Shown piece by piece: positions 34,113 through 42,706 of a DNA stretch of 64,000 bases (positions are counted from its first letter, which is position 1; each line of letters opens with the position of its first letter). The notes under the pieces are model-generated. The model did not search any database and had not been told where the DNA came from. It saw only the letters and a program-made list of their open reading frames with translations. Made by a program: the position numbers and the translations under genes. Where the stretch lies: positions 744,001-808,000 of the forward strand of contig CP133187.1 of NCBI GenBank assembly GCA_030913685.1, written 5' to 3'. This stretch comes from Oscillospiraceae bacterium MB24-C1 (lineage in GTDB: Bacteria; Bacillota; Clostridia; Oscillospirales; Ruminococcaceae).

Positions 34113-34613
34113 TGAGTAGGTTTTTTCCTTTTTCTGTGTTTCTCTTACGGCGGCAAATATTCACGCCGCAAGGCAATCTGTGCAAATATTATTATTTAAT
34201 AGTATAGCACAACTGTGTGATAAATAATAGCGTAATGTTGATAATACGCTAATCTTGCCGACTGGCGTCAATCATTTTTTAGGCGATATTCCTTTAAAAA
34301 AATTGAGCGGATTGGCAAGCAAATTTATAGCTTATATAGCGGCCTAATTATTTCTTTTCCCTTTGGAATACATAATATATTTCTTGACACATGACCTGGG
34401 ATAAAATCCTTAGGATTCCCTTTATAATTATTGGGATTGATGGGTGGTATCTGCATAATTACCTTTAGCTTGCCGCTAAAAACCTGCCGGAAAAACATCA
34501 GCTTTTAGCAGAGGAAAGCATGAAACGATCGCGCTTGCTTTCCCCTATGCGTCAGACAGCCGCAAAATGCCAGTAGCACTTTGCGGCTGCTCGTATTAAA
34601 GCAAACTGTTTCG
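34113..34613. other. Intergenic region with several hairpins
   Basis: About 500 bases without a supported gene. Hairpins: GAGGAAAGCA/TGCTTTCCCC at 34511-34544, and CAGCCGCAAAATGC/GCACTTTGCGGCTG at 34557-34590, the latter just past the M20 gene stop and probably its terminator (minus strand). The 34300-34440 part is AT-rich with TTGACA at 34384-34389 but no suitable -10. A small RNA is conceivable but unsupported. Confidence 0.4.
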
Positions 34614-35918
34614 TTATTTACAGATATCCAGCGCGATTTTGGCGAAAATCTGCGCCGCCAGCGGCAGCGCCGCCTCGTCAAAATCGAACCGGCCGTTGTG
34701 GTGCGGTGCTTTCAAGGGGGTACCGATAATCATTTCGGTCGCCTGACCACCTTGGGACTGCACCTTGCTCATCATATAAGTGAAATCTTCGCCGCCGCCA
34801 AAATCGACGTCCTTGTGAATTTCCTTAACATCAGGCAATTCACTGATTGATTCCGAAACCTTCTCCACCAGTTCTTTGTCGCAGACAGCGCTGCCTGCTG
34901 CCCCCATAAAGCGGCTTTCATAACTGCATTCATACATATCGGCGGAGGCACGACAGACGCGCTCGGCCTTCTCTGCCATGTATGCATTGATGTCGGTGGT
35001 AACACCTCGAGTCTCAACCGTCATTACCGCGGTTTCGGGGATAACGTTGCGGCCGGTTCCGGCGTTTAGGGTGCCAATGTTGATGCGGCTGCTTCCCGCG
35101 CTGTGGCGCGGAATGGCCAGGAGGTTGAGTGTGGCTGTTGCAGCGGCAGCCAGCGCATTGTTCCCCTGCTCTGGGCTTGCGCCCGCGTGAGAAGCCTTCC
35201 CCTGAAATGTCACATCAAATTTAGTGCTGGCTAAAAAGCCGTGTGTGCCGGTGGCAACAGTTCCCAGCTCCCACTTTTTAAGGCCAAGGTGTGCGCCAAT
35301 CATATAATTCACCTTGTCGAGCACACCGGACTGTGCAATGGAGTTGGCACCGCGCAGACCTTCTTCCGCCGGTTGAAACACGAAGACAATTTTACCCTTG
35401 ATTTGATCGCGATAAGCCAGCAACAGCCGCAGCGCACCGATACCGATAGCGGCATGTCCGTCATGTCCGCAGGCGTGCATCAGATTAGCATGGGTAGAGG
35501 CAAATCCCTCCTTAAAAGGGCGGTGATCTTCATCGGTTGATTCAGCTACATCATTACAATCAATATCCACTCTAAAACCAATGGTCGGGCCGGGCTGAGC
35601 GCCCTCTATCTCGGTGACGCATCCGGTAAAACCGCCACGCATCTCGGCAATCAGATCTTCCCTGCCGCATTCCGCAACCGCACGTGCTTCACACTGCTTT
35701 AAATATTCTTCGGAGGGCATACCATACATGTGTTCAGGCGTATGTATGCTTTTGCCATAAGTCACTTTCAGGCCAAGTGCGGTGAGTTGCTCGATGACCT
35801 TAACGGTCGTACGGTATTCGGTCCACCCTGATTCAGGATGTCTATGAAGGTCACGTCGCATGGAGATTAAATCCTTGGTGAAAGCATCCATATCTATACG
35901 TTCAAAACTAAAGCCCAT
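34614..35918 (-). CDS. M20-family amidohydrolase (AbgA-like)
   Basis: 434 residues from ATG 35918 (AAGGAGG upstream). M20D-type metallohydrolase: the metal-binding stretch LMHACGHDGHAAIG, the catalytic Glu pair in QPAEEGLRGA, a lid domain with FQGKASHAGASPEQGNNAL, and DFGGGEDFTYMM near the end. It resembles aminobenzoyl-glutamate utilisation protein AbgA and amidohydrolases that split N-acyl or N-aroyl amino acids. The extra 30-residue insert (KSIHTPEHMYGMPSEEYLKQ) after the first strand is typical of the AbgA subgroup. Single gene; substrate is not certain. Confidence 0.88.
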   Translation of the reverse strand: MGFSFERIDMDAFTKDLISMRRDLHRHPESGWTEYRTTVKVIEQLTALGLKVTYGKSIHTPEHMYGMPSEEYLKQCEARAVAECGREDLIAEMRGGFTGCVTEIEGAQPGPTIGFRVDIDCNDVAESTDEDHRPFKEGFASTHANLMHACGHDGHAAIGIGALRLLLAYRDQIKGKIVFVFQPAEEGLRGANSIAQSGVLDKVNYMIGAHLGLKKWELGTVATGTHGFLASTKFDVTFQGKASHAGASPEQGNNALAAAATATLNLLAIPRHSAGSSRINIGTLNAGTGRNVIPETAVMTVETRGVTTDINAYMAEKAERVCRASADMYECSYESRFMGAAGSAVCDKELVEKVSESISELPDVKEIHKDVDFGGGEDFTYMMSKVQSQGGQATEMIIGTPLKAPHHNGRFDFDEAALPLAAQIFAKIALDICK

Positions 35919-36112
35919 TTTTGATAGCCTCCTTATAATAATTGCAGCATTGTATTTTTTATTCTAACACACCACATGACGAACAGCAATAAATTAATCT
36001 GTCGGCATTTTCAAAACACAACTTAGAGAAATTTCAGAAAAATGCTCAGAAAAATATATTGCTACGTTTATCCTCATTAATATTTTCTAACAACCCACTT
36101 GCTCCTTTTTAC

Positions 36113-36150
36113 AAAAATGCCGCAAAGCTTTTAGGCTTTGCGGCATTTTT
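36113..36150. terminator. Strong bidirectional terminator
   Basis: AAAAATGCCGCAAAGC and GCTTTGCGGCATTTTT form a 16-base stem with a TTTTAG loop. It serves the Asn-rich gene on the minus strand. Confidence 0.85.
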
Positions 36151-36164
36151 ATCCGTATGATTAC

Positions 36165-36407
36165 TTATCTGCAGCTTTCGCCGTTCTTGTTGTTAGTGCC
36201 CTTGGGGTTGCCAGTCTGTGTGGAGGACTGATAATTGTTTCTATTGCTATTCGTGCTGCTGGGAGAGTTGTTGCTGTTGGAAGTTTGGTAGTTGGTTTTG
36301 ACAGAGTTCTGGGTGTTGCTCTGGGTATTTGTCTGGGTATTGCTCTGAGCCTCTCTCGAATTGTTGCTCTGTGCGCCTCGTGTAGTATTGTTGTTGTTGT
36401 TGTTCAT
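36165..36407 (-). CDS. Asn/Ser/Thr/Gln-rich low-complexity peptide (80 aa)
   Basis: ATG 36407 has GAGGTG about eight bases upstream, and a perfect terminator lies 15 bases past the stop, so the gene looks real. About 30 percent of the 80 residues are Asn and most of the rest Ser, Thr and Gln ([26 protein letters not shown]), with one Tyr-containing motif repeated twice ([17 protein letters not shown]) and one Cys at the end. It should be disordered. It is not a recognisable small acid-soluble spore protein, although the composition recalls spore-coat or adhesive peptides. The DNA strand bias (GTTGTTG runs) reflects Asn codons. Confidence 0.6.
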   Translation of the reverse strand: MNNNNNNTTRGAQSNNSREAQSNTQTNTQSNTQNSVKTNYQTSNSNNSPSSTNSNRNNYQSSTQTGNPKGTNNKNGESCR

Positions 36408-36526
36408 TTCTTTTTCACCTCACTTTTGTTTTTATTATCTGTTCATAACAACGCTTTATACATTTCAATTTCATCTATTTCAAAAAAATATCAATTATTT
36501 GCTAAATTTTCAGTTATTTTTACCTA

Positions 36527-36555
36527 TTGCAATAAACACACCATAGTGGTATGCT
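36527..36555 (+). promoter_or_regulatory. Promoter of the rubrerythrin gene
   Basis: TTGCAA at 36527-36532, a 17-base spacer and TATGCT at 36550-36555, about 60 bases before the ATG. Confidence 0.55.
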
Positions 36556-36617
36556 TATTGCAGAAAATAAATATTGCATTAATCAAAAAACAATTATATA
36601 ATGTGGAGGAGCGAAAA

Positions 36618-37163
36618 ATGAAAAAATTTATTTGTAGTGTTTGCGGTTATGTCCATGAAGGTGAGCAGCCCCCAGAGTTCTGTCCGCAATGCAAAGTACC
36701 TGCCAGCAAATTCAACGAAATGAAGAATGAGGGTCTTGTCTTCGCCGACGAACATAGAATTGGCGTTGCCAAGGATTGCGATCCCGAAGTTCTTGAGGGT
36801 CTGCGCAGCAACTTCATCGGCGAATGCACCGAGGTTGGTATGTACCTTGCCATGAGCCGCCAGGCCGATCGCGAGGGTTACCCCGAAATAGCGGCCGCTT
36901 TTGCCAAATACGCCTTTGAAGAAGCAGAGCACGCTGCCAAGTTTGCCGAACTGCTGGGCGAGGTGGTTCATGCCGACACCAAGAAAAACCTTGAGCTTCG
37001 CACTGCAGCTGAGCATGGTGCCTGCGAAGGTAAGAAGCAGATTGCTACCCGCGCAAAACAGCTTGGCTACGATGCTATCCACGACACTGTGCACGAGATG
37101 TGCAAGGACGAAGCACGCCACGGACGCGGTTTTGAGGGTCTTTTGAAAAGATATTTCAACTAA
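36618..37163 (+). CDS. Reverse rubrerythrin (rubredoxin domain at N-terminus)
   Basis: ATG 36618 follows GGAGGAG. 181 residues: a rubredoxin-like domain first ([20 protein letters not shown], two CxxC pairs binding Fe), then a ferritin-like diiron domain with Glu/His ligands ([65 protein letters not shown]). This domain order defines reverse rubrerythrins, which in Clostridia reduce H2O2 and O2 with NADH-derived electrons and are strongly induced by oxygen. The hemerythrin gene follows 45 bases downstream, giving a small oxygen-defence unit. Confidence 0.95.
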   Translation: MKKFICSVCGYVHEGEQPPEFCPQCKVPASKFNEMKNEGLVFADEHRIGVAKDCDPEVLEGLRSNFIGECTEVGMYLAMSRQADREGYPEIAAAFAKYAFEEAEHAAKFAELLGEVVHADTKKNLELRTAAEHGACEGKKQIATRAKQLGYDAIHDTVHEMCKDEARHGRGFEGLLKRYFN

Positions 37164-37208
37164 TCCTCTGCTTAGATAAAAAAGACAAAAAGAAAAGGAG
37201 TGTCAAAA

Positions 37209-37613
37209 ATGGCATACAGCTGGACTACCGATTTGGAGACTGGTAATGCTAAAATTGATGAACAACACAAGCAGCTGTTCATTGCAATTAACAATTTGTT
37301 GGAGGCCTGCGCCAAAGGCAAAGGTCGTGATGCGCTAAAAGAAACCACTTCTTTTCTTTACGATTATACTTCAAAGCACTTTGCGGATGAAGAAAAACTT
37401 CAGCTTGCTAGCCAATACCCCGATTATACCAACCACAAACAATATCATGAAACGTTTAAGAAAACGGTTCGTGAGCTAATGGATCAGCTTGAGCTACAGG
37501 GTCCCAACATTGTTTTGGTAGGTAAAGTGAATACCGCTGTCGCCGGTTGGCTGATCAGCCACATTAAACGAGAAGACGTCAAGGTGGCCGCACATATTCG
37601 TTCAAAACAATAG
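37209..37613 (+). CDS. Bacteriohemerythrin
   Basis: ATG 37209 with AAAAGGAG at 37192-37199. 134 residues with the complete set of diiron ligands: His in KIDEQHKQLF, His and Glu in SKHFADEEKL, two His in YTNHKQYHETF, and His/Asp in SHIKREDVK. Single-domain hemerythrins bind O2 reversibly. They may carry, store or sense oxygen, or deliver it to defence enzymes. Encoded just after reverse rubrerythrin and before a terminator, so a joint O2-scavenging role is likely (inference from position). Confidence 0.95.
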   Translation: MAYSWTTDLETGNAKIDEQHKQLFIAINNLLEACAKGKGRDALKETTSFLYDYTSKHFADEEKLQLASQYPDYTNHKQYHETFKKTVRELMDQLELQGPNIVLVGKVNTAVAGWLISHIKREDVKVAAHIRSKQ

Positions 37614-37621
37614 TACATTTT

Positions 37622-37660
37622 TAAAGCCGCGCGATCCAAATGGACCGCGCGGCTTTTTTA
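37622..37660 (+). terminator. Terminator of the rubrerythrin-hemerythrin operon
   Basis: AAAGCCGCGCGATCC and GGACCGCGCGGCTTT with a T7 tail. Confidence 0.85.
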
Positions 37661-37695
37661 TAAGTATTTATATTAATCGAATTGTCATCAAACTG

Positions 37696-37731
37696 AGGCG
37701 GAATCCTACAAGTCTGTTGGATTCCGCCTTT
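37696..37731 (-). terminator. Terminator of the first YitT gene
   Basis: AGGCGGAATCC and GGATTCCGCCT form a perfect 11-base stem, 34 bases past the stop on the minus strand. Confidence 0.7.
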
Positions 37732-37764
37732 AATTTAGGATTATATGGAGATTGATCCCTGTTT

Positions 37765-38640
37765 TTATGAGTCCGCCGAATCAATGGCACGAAAGCCCTT
37801 GCCCAAAATTTGATTTGCTTCGTTGACAATAACAAACGCAAACGGGTCAGCTTCACGGATGAGACGCTTTAGCTTAAAAAACTCAGTTTTGCGCACAACA
37901 CACATCAACACATATGTATCTTCAAAGTTATACGCACCGGTCCCGCTAAGAATCGTTGCGCTTCGGTGCAACTGATGAATAATGCTCTTAGAAATTGGCT
38001 GGGGCTGATTGCTTATAATCATCACGCTCATGGCGGAATCGGCACCGTTTAAGATGGTGTCTACAACCTTACCAGAGGTAAAGGACATGATCAAACCATA
38101 AAGTCCCGCTTCAATATTGCCGTAGACCACCGCGGCCATAACCATGATCACACCGTTGATGCCAACGACAAGCTGGCCGGTGGAGACATAAGGGTATTTC
38201 TTGCGTATGAGCTTGACTATTAAATCTGTTCCACCACTCGACGAGCCCTGAGAAAACACGATTCCGCCACCAATTCCGGAAAAAAGGCCACCAAACAGTG
38301 CCGCCAACAGCGGATCTCCTGCATAGACTGGCGGTGCAATGAACACCCAGTCCATCAACAGCGAAAAAACAATCAGCATACGCATAGTGTGCAAAACAAA
38401 ATCTTTGCTGATAACCCGCCAGCAGATAATCAAAAACGGAATGTTCATCAGCAAGCTCATAGAGCCAATCGGCAAACCGGTCAGATAGTTAATCAGCACT
38501 GTAATGCCGGTAAACCCACTTGGCGCTATTTTATTGGGAACTGCAAACATTTTAACGCCGATTGCCAAAAAAGTCGAGGCTGCAACGTCTAGCACAATAC
38601 CCTTGACGCCTAAAAAAAGCTGCCTCTTTGTGAATTTCAT
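37765..38640 (-). CDS. YitT-family membrane protein (DUF161-DUF2179), copy 1
   Basis: 291 residues from ATG 38640 (GAAAGGAAG upstream). The first 200 residues hold five to six membrane segments with repeated Gly motifs (FAVPNKIAPSGFTGITVLIN, FSQGSSSGGTDLIVKLIRKK). The last about 80 residues are a soluble DUF2179 domain (YVLMCVVRKTEFFKLKRLIR, DPFAFVIV). YitT proteins are widespread in Firmicutes with no established substrate. A second member lies immediately upstream, from which it differs clearly, so this is an old duplication. Confidence 0.9.
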   Translation of the reverse strand: MKFTKRQLFLGVKGIVLDVAASTFLAIGVKMFAVPNKIAPSGFTGITVLINYLTGLPIGSMSLLMNIPFLIICWRVISKDFVLHTMRMLIVFSLLMDWVFIAPPVYAGDPLLAALFGGLFSGIGGGIVFSQGSSSGGTDLIVKLIRKKYPYVSTGQLVVGINGVIMVMAAVVYGNIEAGLYGLIMSFTSGKVVDTILNGADSAMSVMIISNQPQPISKSIIHQLHRSATILSGTGAYNFEDTYVLMCVVRKTEFFKLKRLIREADPFAFVIVNEANQILGKGFRAIDSADS

Positions 38641-38741
38641 GGTCTTGTCTTCCTTTCTTATCTTGCATCTACTTCCCCATCATAACTGAGCGCATCGAAA
38701 ATAACAATGTAATTATTGTCGATAGCAAGCTCTATTTATGA

Positions 38742-39620
38742 TTAGTCCCAAAGCTGTTTAAACCCGGTGCCTAGTGTCTCGGTAGCATGGGCGATAATCA
38801 CAAAGGCACTGCCGTCATTTCGGCGCACTAATGCCTTCAATTTAAAAATCTGCCTTTTATCCACCACACAAAGCAGCACAGAAATTGGCGCGCGGCTATA
38901 CCCACCCTGTGCCGAAAGTACTGTAACTCCGCGTTCCAGCCCAGTCAGCAGCGCTTGTGTTACCGCTTGTTGCTCACGCGTGATAATCAGCACCAGCTTT
39001 CTGGCGTCCGCACCGTCTATGATACGGTCGATGACTACCGTTGAGGCATAAATCATCACCGTACCATACAGGATGGTATCCATGCTGCGATAGGCTATTG
39101 CAGCCATCAGCACGACAGCGCAATCGGTAACTAAAACGATAAAACCAAACGAAAGATGCGGACGCTTTTTCTTAATCAGCATGACAATAATATCGGTACC
39201 GCCGGTCGAATCACCGTGCATGAGGATAATGCCAAGGCCGGCGCCTGCAAAAAGCCCACCAAATACTGACGCCAAAAGTGGCTCGCCGTTATAGGGCGGC
39301 ACCAGCGCCGTTGTAGCATCCATTATAACGGACATGATTACCGTAATGCGCAGCGTCCGTAAGATAAAACGATGCCCGAGTATTCGCCAGCCCAGCAGCA
39401 GCAACGGAATATTCAATGCAAGGCTGACCGTGCCAATTGGCAGACCAAACAAGATAAAAAGCACCGATGCAATACCTGAAAGACCGCCGCCAACAATACG
39501 GTTGGGTGCGGAGAATACGCATATTCCCAACGCCAACAGCGCTGCGGCGGCGGTTTCAGTAAGAAATTCAGTTTTGAGGTAATGCCACGTCTTCGATGTC
39601 GGGGTTCTGCCTTGCTTCAT
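38742..39620 (-). CDS. YitT-family membrane protein (DUF161-DUF2179), copy 2
   Basis: 292 residues with the same layout as the downstream copy (FSAPNRIVGGGLSGIASVLF, MHGDSTGGTDIIVMLIKKKR, VLLCVVDKRQIFKLKALVRR). The ATG at 39620 lies inside the end of mrnC, a 53-base overlap with GGGGATTCGC before it, so translation is probably coupled to mrnC. No later convincing start exists. The function of the family is unknown; membership is secure. Confidence 0.88.
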   Translation of the reverse strand: MKQGRTPTSKTWHYLKTEFLTETAAAALLALGICVFSAPNRIVGGGLSGIASVLFILFGLPIGTVSLALNIPLLLLGWRILGHRFILRTLRITVIMSVIMDATTALVPPYNGEPLLASVFGGLFAGAGLGIILMHGDSTGGTDIIVMLIKKKRPHLSFGFIVLVTDCAVVLMAAIAYRSMDTILYGTVMIYASTVVIDRIIDGADARKLVLIITREQQAVTQALLTGLERGVTVLSAQGGYSRAPISVLLCVVDKRQIFKLKALVRRNDGSAFVIIAHATETLGTGFKQLWD

Positions 39621-40017
39621 GCGAATCCCCGTCCAAAATCATTTTAAACAATGTACGAATACGCTGCTGATTTCCGCCGAGATATAACCACCCGAACAGC
39701 GCTTCAAGGCCTGTCGCAGTGCGATATTCACCGGCAGAAGTGTGACGTGGCGGCGTCACACCGTTTGCGTTGCGACCACGCTTAAACACCGTCATCTCCG
39801 CCTCGGTGAGGGCGCGCGAAATCACGGTAAAACCGCGCGCTTGCGCAGTCGCCCGCACCATCTCCACCGCAAGGGTATGCAGCTTGTTGGCCGAAAGGCT
39901 AGTATAGCGATTGACAATCTCTTCGCGCACCAACATCTCATATACGCCGTCTCCGACAAAAGCCAGTGTCAAAGGGTTAATTAGCCTGAGATCAGGCGCT
40001 TTTTCTGCATTCAGCAT
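39568..40017 (-). CDS. mrnC: Mini-ribonuclease III
   Basis: 149 residues from ATG 40017 (AAGGAG upstream). RNase III catalytic fold without a dsRNA-binding domain: NPLTLAFVGDGVYEMLVREE with the catalytic Asp, KLHTLAVEMVRATAQA, and YRTATGLEALFGWLYLGGN with the second acidic site. In Bacillus MrnC matures 23S rRNA ends. Lies 11 bases after obg and overlaps the YitT gene. Confidence 0.95.
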   Translation of the reverse strand: MLNAEKAPDLRLINPLTLAFVGDGVYEMLVREEIVNRYTSLSANKLHTLAVEMVRATAQARGFTVISRALTEAEMTVFKRGRNANGVTPPRHTSAGEYRTATGLEALFGWLYLGGNQQRIRTLFKMILDGDSHEARQNPDIEDVALPQN

Positions 40018-40028
40018 ACAACAGCTCC

Positions 40029-41303
40029 TTATCTCAGATAATCAAATTCAAAACCGTCGATGTCAACGGTATCGCCCTCTTTGATGCCCATTTCCTCCAG
40101 CTTGTCGATGATGCCGCTACTACGCAGCGAACGCTGGAGATATTGCAGCGATTCATAGTCGTCCATATTAACCGAGCTGAGAATATAAGGCAGCCAGCTC
40201 GCTTTAATATAGTATATCCCATCATCGCTACGAGTAATCTCAAACTGACGTCGCCCGGTAGAATCCGTGTCGATTTCCGGCAGCGGATCGGGTTCATAGC
40301 GCAGCACTGGCGGCAGTTTATCCAGTTCGGCAGCAACTGCATTCTTTAGAGGCTCTATGCCCTGATTGGTCGCAGCAGAAATCGAGAACACTCGATAACC
40401 GCGCTGTTCCAGTGCTTTTGTAAAGCTGTCCACTTGTTCAGGCGATGCAATATCACACTTGTTGGCAGCCACCAGCATCGGCCGCTCGGCCAATGCCTCC
40501 GAAAAATTGGCCAGCTCACGATTAATCAAATTGAAGTCATCTAGGGGGTCTCTCCCCTCGCAACCTGAGACATCCACGACGTGAACCATCAGACGGCAGC
40601 GTTCTACATGGCGCAAAAACTCATGCCCCAATCCAACGCCTTCTGAAGCGCCCTCAATCAGTCCAGGGATATCCGCCATGACATAACTTTTTTCTGTATC
40701 CACCCGCACAACACCCAGCACCGGTGTTAGCGTAGTGAAATGGTAGTTGGCAATTTTGGGCTTGGCCTCGCTCACCATCGAAATCAGCGTCGATTTGCCC
40801 ACATTCGGGAAACCTACCAATCCGACATCAGCCAACAGCTTTAATTCAAGCTGAACGTCAAATTCCTCGCCCGGCATGCCCGGCTTTGCAAAGCGCGGTA
40901 TCTGCCGAGTGGGTGTAGCAAAATGCTGGTTGCCCCAACCACCGCGTCCGCCCTTGGCGATAACCACCGGCGCATCGTCCGAGATGTCGGCTAGCAGCCT
41001 GCCTGATTCGCGCTCACGTATCAGCGTGCCCATTGGCACACGAACGACAAGATCCTCGGCATTTTTGCCGCTGCACTGGCGGCGACCGCCCGGCTCACCT
41101 TCGGGAGCAAAATAACGAGTCTTATATTTAAACTCCATCAGAGTGGTTTTGTTGGTATCGGCCACAAACACGACATTACCGCCACGTCCGCCGTCGCCAC
41201 CGTCCGGGCCGCCTGCCGCGACATATTTTTCACGGTGGAACGACACACAACCGTCGCCGCCCTTGCCGCCCTTTATTTTAATAAACGCCTTATCAATAAA
41301 CAT
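40029..41303 (-). CDS. obg: GTPase Obg/CgtA
   Basis: ATG 41303 is chosen because AAAGGAGG precedes it and MFIDKAFIKIKGGKGGDGCV is the universal Obg start; the frame is open 80 codons further upstream but without support. 424 residues: Gly-rich Obg domain (1-158), G domain with GFPNVGKST, DIPGLIEGAS and NKCD, and an OCT domain at the C-terminus. It binds the 50S ribosome and senses GTP/ppGpp. First gene of a unit with mrnC and the YitT gene. Confidence 0.97.
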   Translation of the reverse strand: MFIDKAFIKIKGGKGGDGCVSFHREKYVAAGGPDGGDGGRGGNVVFVADTNKTTLMEFKYKTRYFAPEGEPGGRRQCSGKNAEDLVVRVPMGTLIRERESGRLLADISDDAPVVIAKGGRGGWGNQHFATPTRQIPRFAKPGMPGEEFDVQLELKLLADVGLVGFPNVGKSTLISMVSEAKPKIANYHFTTLTPVLGVVRVDTEKSYVMADIPGLIEGASEGVGLGHEFLRHVERCRLMVHVVDVSGCEGRDPLDDFNLINRELANFSEALAERPMLVAANKCDIASPEQVDSFTKALEQRGYRVFSISAATNQGIEPLKNAVAAELDKLPPVLRYEPDPLPEIDTDSTGRRQFEITRSDDGIYYIKASWLPYILSSVNMDDYESLQYLQRSLRSSGIIDKLEEMGIKEGDTVDIDGFEFDYLR

Positions 41304-41553
41304 GCTTTTCCCTCCTTTGTGGGGGCGCACACCAATAGTTTTGCCCATCGGGTGCGGGTTATCCTGCTCACAGCGTGTGTTCAGAAAAGAGTAAGCCGAA
41401 CGACTTTCAAAACCGGTCCGGTTGCTAAGAGACACTCTGCCCGGCTCATTCTCTACGAATTGCTGCAAAACCATCATCATTCCATTTTGTAATAATAGTG
41501 CGTCGCCCCAGACCACCAGATGGATCAAAAGTGCGTCACAAGGCCACAACACA
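41304..41553 (-). other. Region upstream of obg, no separate gene
   Basis: About 250 bases between obg and the L27 terminator. The obg frame stays open to 41552, but the composition is not protein-like and no start with a ribosome site is found. The obg promoter should lie here; no clean pair of hexamers is seen. Confidence 0.35.
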
Positions 41554-41586
41554 GAAAAATCCCGAGCGAACGCTCGGGATTTTTGT
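41554..41586 (-). terminator. Terminator of the L21-L27 operon
   Basis: AAAATCCCGAGCG and CGCTCGGGATTTTT form a perfect stem eight bases past the rpmA stop. Confidence 0.85.
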
Positions 41587-41594
41587 TCGTAAGC

Positions 41595-41855
41595 TTAGTT
41601 CTCTGCCGCGTAGACCGAAGCCTTCTTACGGTCACGGCCGAGGCGCTCAAAACGGAGCGTTCCGTCAGAAAGCGCGAACAGAGTGTCATCCGAACCGATT
41701 CCGACATTCTCGCCGGGATGGATGTGGGTGCCTCTCTGACGAACCAGAATATTGCCAGCCTTTACAAACTGACCGTCGGCACGCTTCACGCCTAGTCGTT
41801 TGGACTCGGAGTCGCGACCGTTTTTAGTTGAGCCAACGCCCTTCTTATGTGCCAT
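41595..41855 (-). CDS. rpmA: 50S ribosomal protein L27
   Basis: 86 residues from ATG 41855 (GGAGGTG upstream): [18 protein letters not shown], then the usual [20 protein letters not shown] core. In most Firmicutes L27 starts with an extra segment (about nine residues ending in F-F) that the Prp protease cuts off, and the prp gene lies between rplU and rpmA. Here L27 begins directly at AHKKG and only 39 bases separate it from rplU, with no prp. The two absences agree. Confidence 0.97.
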   Translation of the reverse strand: MAHKKGVGSTKNGRDSESKRLGVKRADGQFVKAGNILVRQRGTHIHPGENVGIGSDDTLFALSDGTLRFERLGRDRKKASVYAAEN

Positions 41856-41894
41856 TGGTTTTGCACCTCCAGTAAATAAATGGTTTAGATTTCT

Positions 41895-42206
41895 TTAAGC
41901 ATTAATCGCGGTGATTTCAAGCTTGGTATAGGGCTGTCTGTGGCCCATCTTACGCTTGGAATCCTTCTTGGAGCGGTAGGTGAAGACGGTGATCTTCTTG
42001 CCCTTACCGTTCTTCAGAGCCTTGGCAACAACCTTAGCTCCCGCTACGGTGGGGGTGCCCACAACAGCGCTGTCATCCTTGCCAACAACGAGAACGTTGT
42101 CGAACTCGATGGTTTGGTCGACCTCAATGTCGAGTTTTTCGACGAAAATCACGTCGCCCTGAGCGACACGGTACTGCTTACCGCCGGTAGTGAATACTGC
42201 GTACAT
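41895..42206 (-). CDS. rplU: 50S ribosomal protein L21
   Basis: ATG 42206 is chosen (AGGTGTAAC before it), which gives [20 protein letters not shown] and 103 residues, the normal length. It binds 23S rRNA in the large subunit. The C-terminal [15 protein letters not shown] is typical. First gene of the two-gene ribosomal operon, with a leader of about 90 bases from the promoter at 42302-42330. Confidence 0.97.
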   Translation of the reverse strand: MYAVFTTGGKQYRVAQGDVIFVEKLDIEVDQTIEFDNVLVVGKDDSAVVGTPTVAGAKVVAKALKNGKGKKITVFTYRSKKDSKRKMGHRQPYTKLEITAINA

Positions 42207-42301
42207 GTTACACCTGCTTATCTGTTCAGTCTCGCTGCTTTCAGGCGTCACCTTTGATTAAAAAAAGGTATACTTATAACCTGAAACATGCGGCAAAAAT
42301 T

Positions 42302-42330
42302 ATAGTATCATAGACTTTTGGCTTTGTCAA
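42302..42330 (-). promoter_or_regulatory. Promoter of the rplU-rpmA operon
   Basis: On the minus strand TTGACA at 42330-42325, 17 bases, then TACTAT at 42307-42302. The leader of about 90 bases could carry an autoregulatory structure, but none is obvious. Confidence 0.75.
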
Positions 42331-42411
42331 GGCATTTTTCTGCCTTTTACAACATTTTGACAACGCTAACCTTTGTCAATGCTGATATGAACATAGACAT
42401 CAAAATAAAAC

Positions 42412-42585
42412 TTATTTGATTATAATACTTGCAATCAAAACACCCAGTACAAGGCCGTAGACTGTTGAACTCCACGGATTAGACGTGATTAGACAGCGCC
42501 CGGAAGCACAGCCCACAAAATAATAGTACAGATAACCTGCCAAAGCACCAACAGCACCGCCAATTACATAGCCTAAAATTTTCAT
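42412..42585 (-). CDS. Small DUF6132-like membrane protein (57 aa)
   Basis: ATG 42585 is chosen (AGGTGAG upstream; GTG 42594 overlaps the site). Two hydrophobic segments enclose a loop GCASGRCLITSNPWSSTVYG, the hallmark of short DUF6132-type proteins, whose two Cys and small residues are conserved. Function is unknown; related proteins sit near sulfur or redox genes. It is a single gene upstream (in strand sense) of rplU. Confidence 0.75.
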   Translation of the reverse strand: MKILGYVIGGAVGALAGYLYYYFVGCASGRCLITSNPWSSTVYGLVLGVLIASIIIK

Positions 42586-42706
42586 AGCACTCACCTCACT
42601 GGCTTAATGCTATCAAAAACCACTTAATAAGACTGTGACTCAATCACAATAGCCGCAAAACGGTCTGTTTTACACTTCGTGTATTTTTCGAGCAAGGAGT
42701 TATGTC

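Noticed and set aside
36574-36602. TTGCAT - 17 bases - TATAAT directly before the rubrerythrin gene
   Set aside because: Transcription would begin inside or after the ribosome binding site; the pair at 36527-36555 fits better.
41304-41552. Upstream extension of obg by about 80 codons
   Set aside because: The universal Obg N-terminus begins at 41303 with a strong ribosome site; upstream codons do not look like protein.
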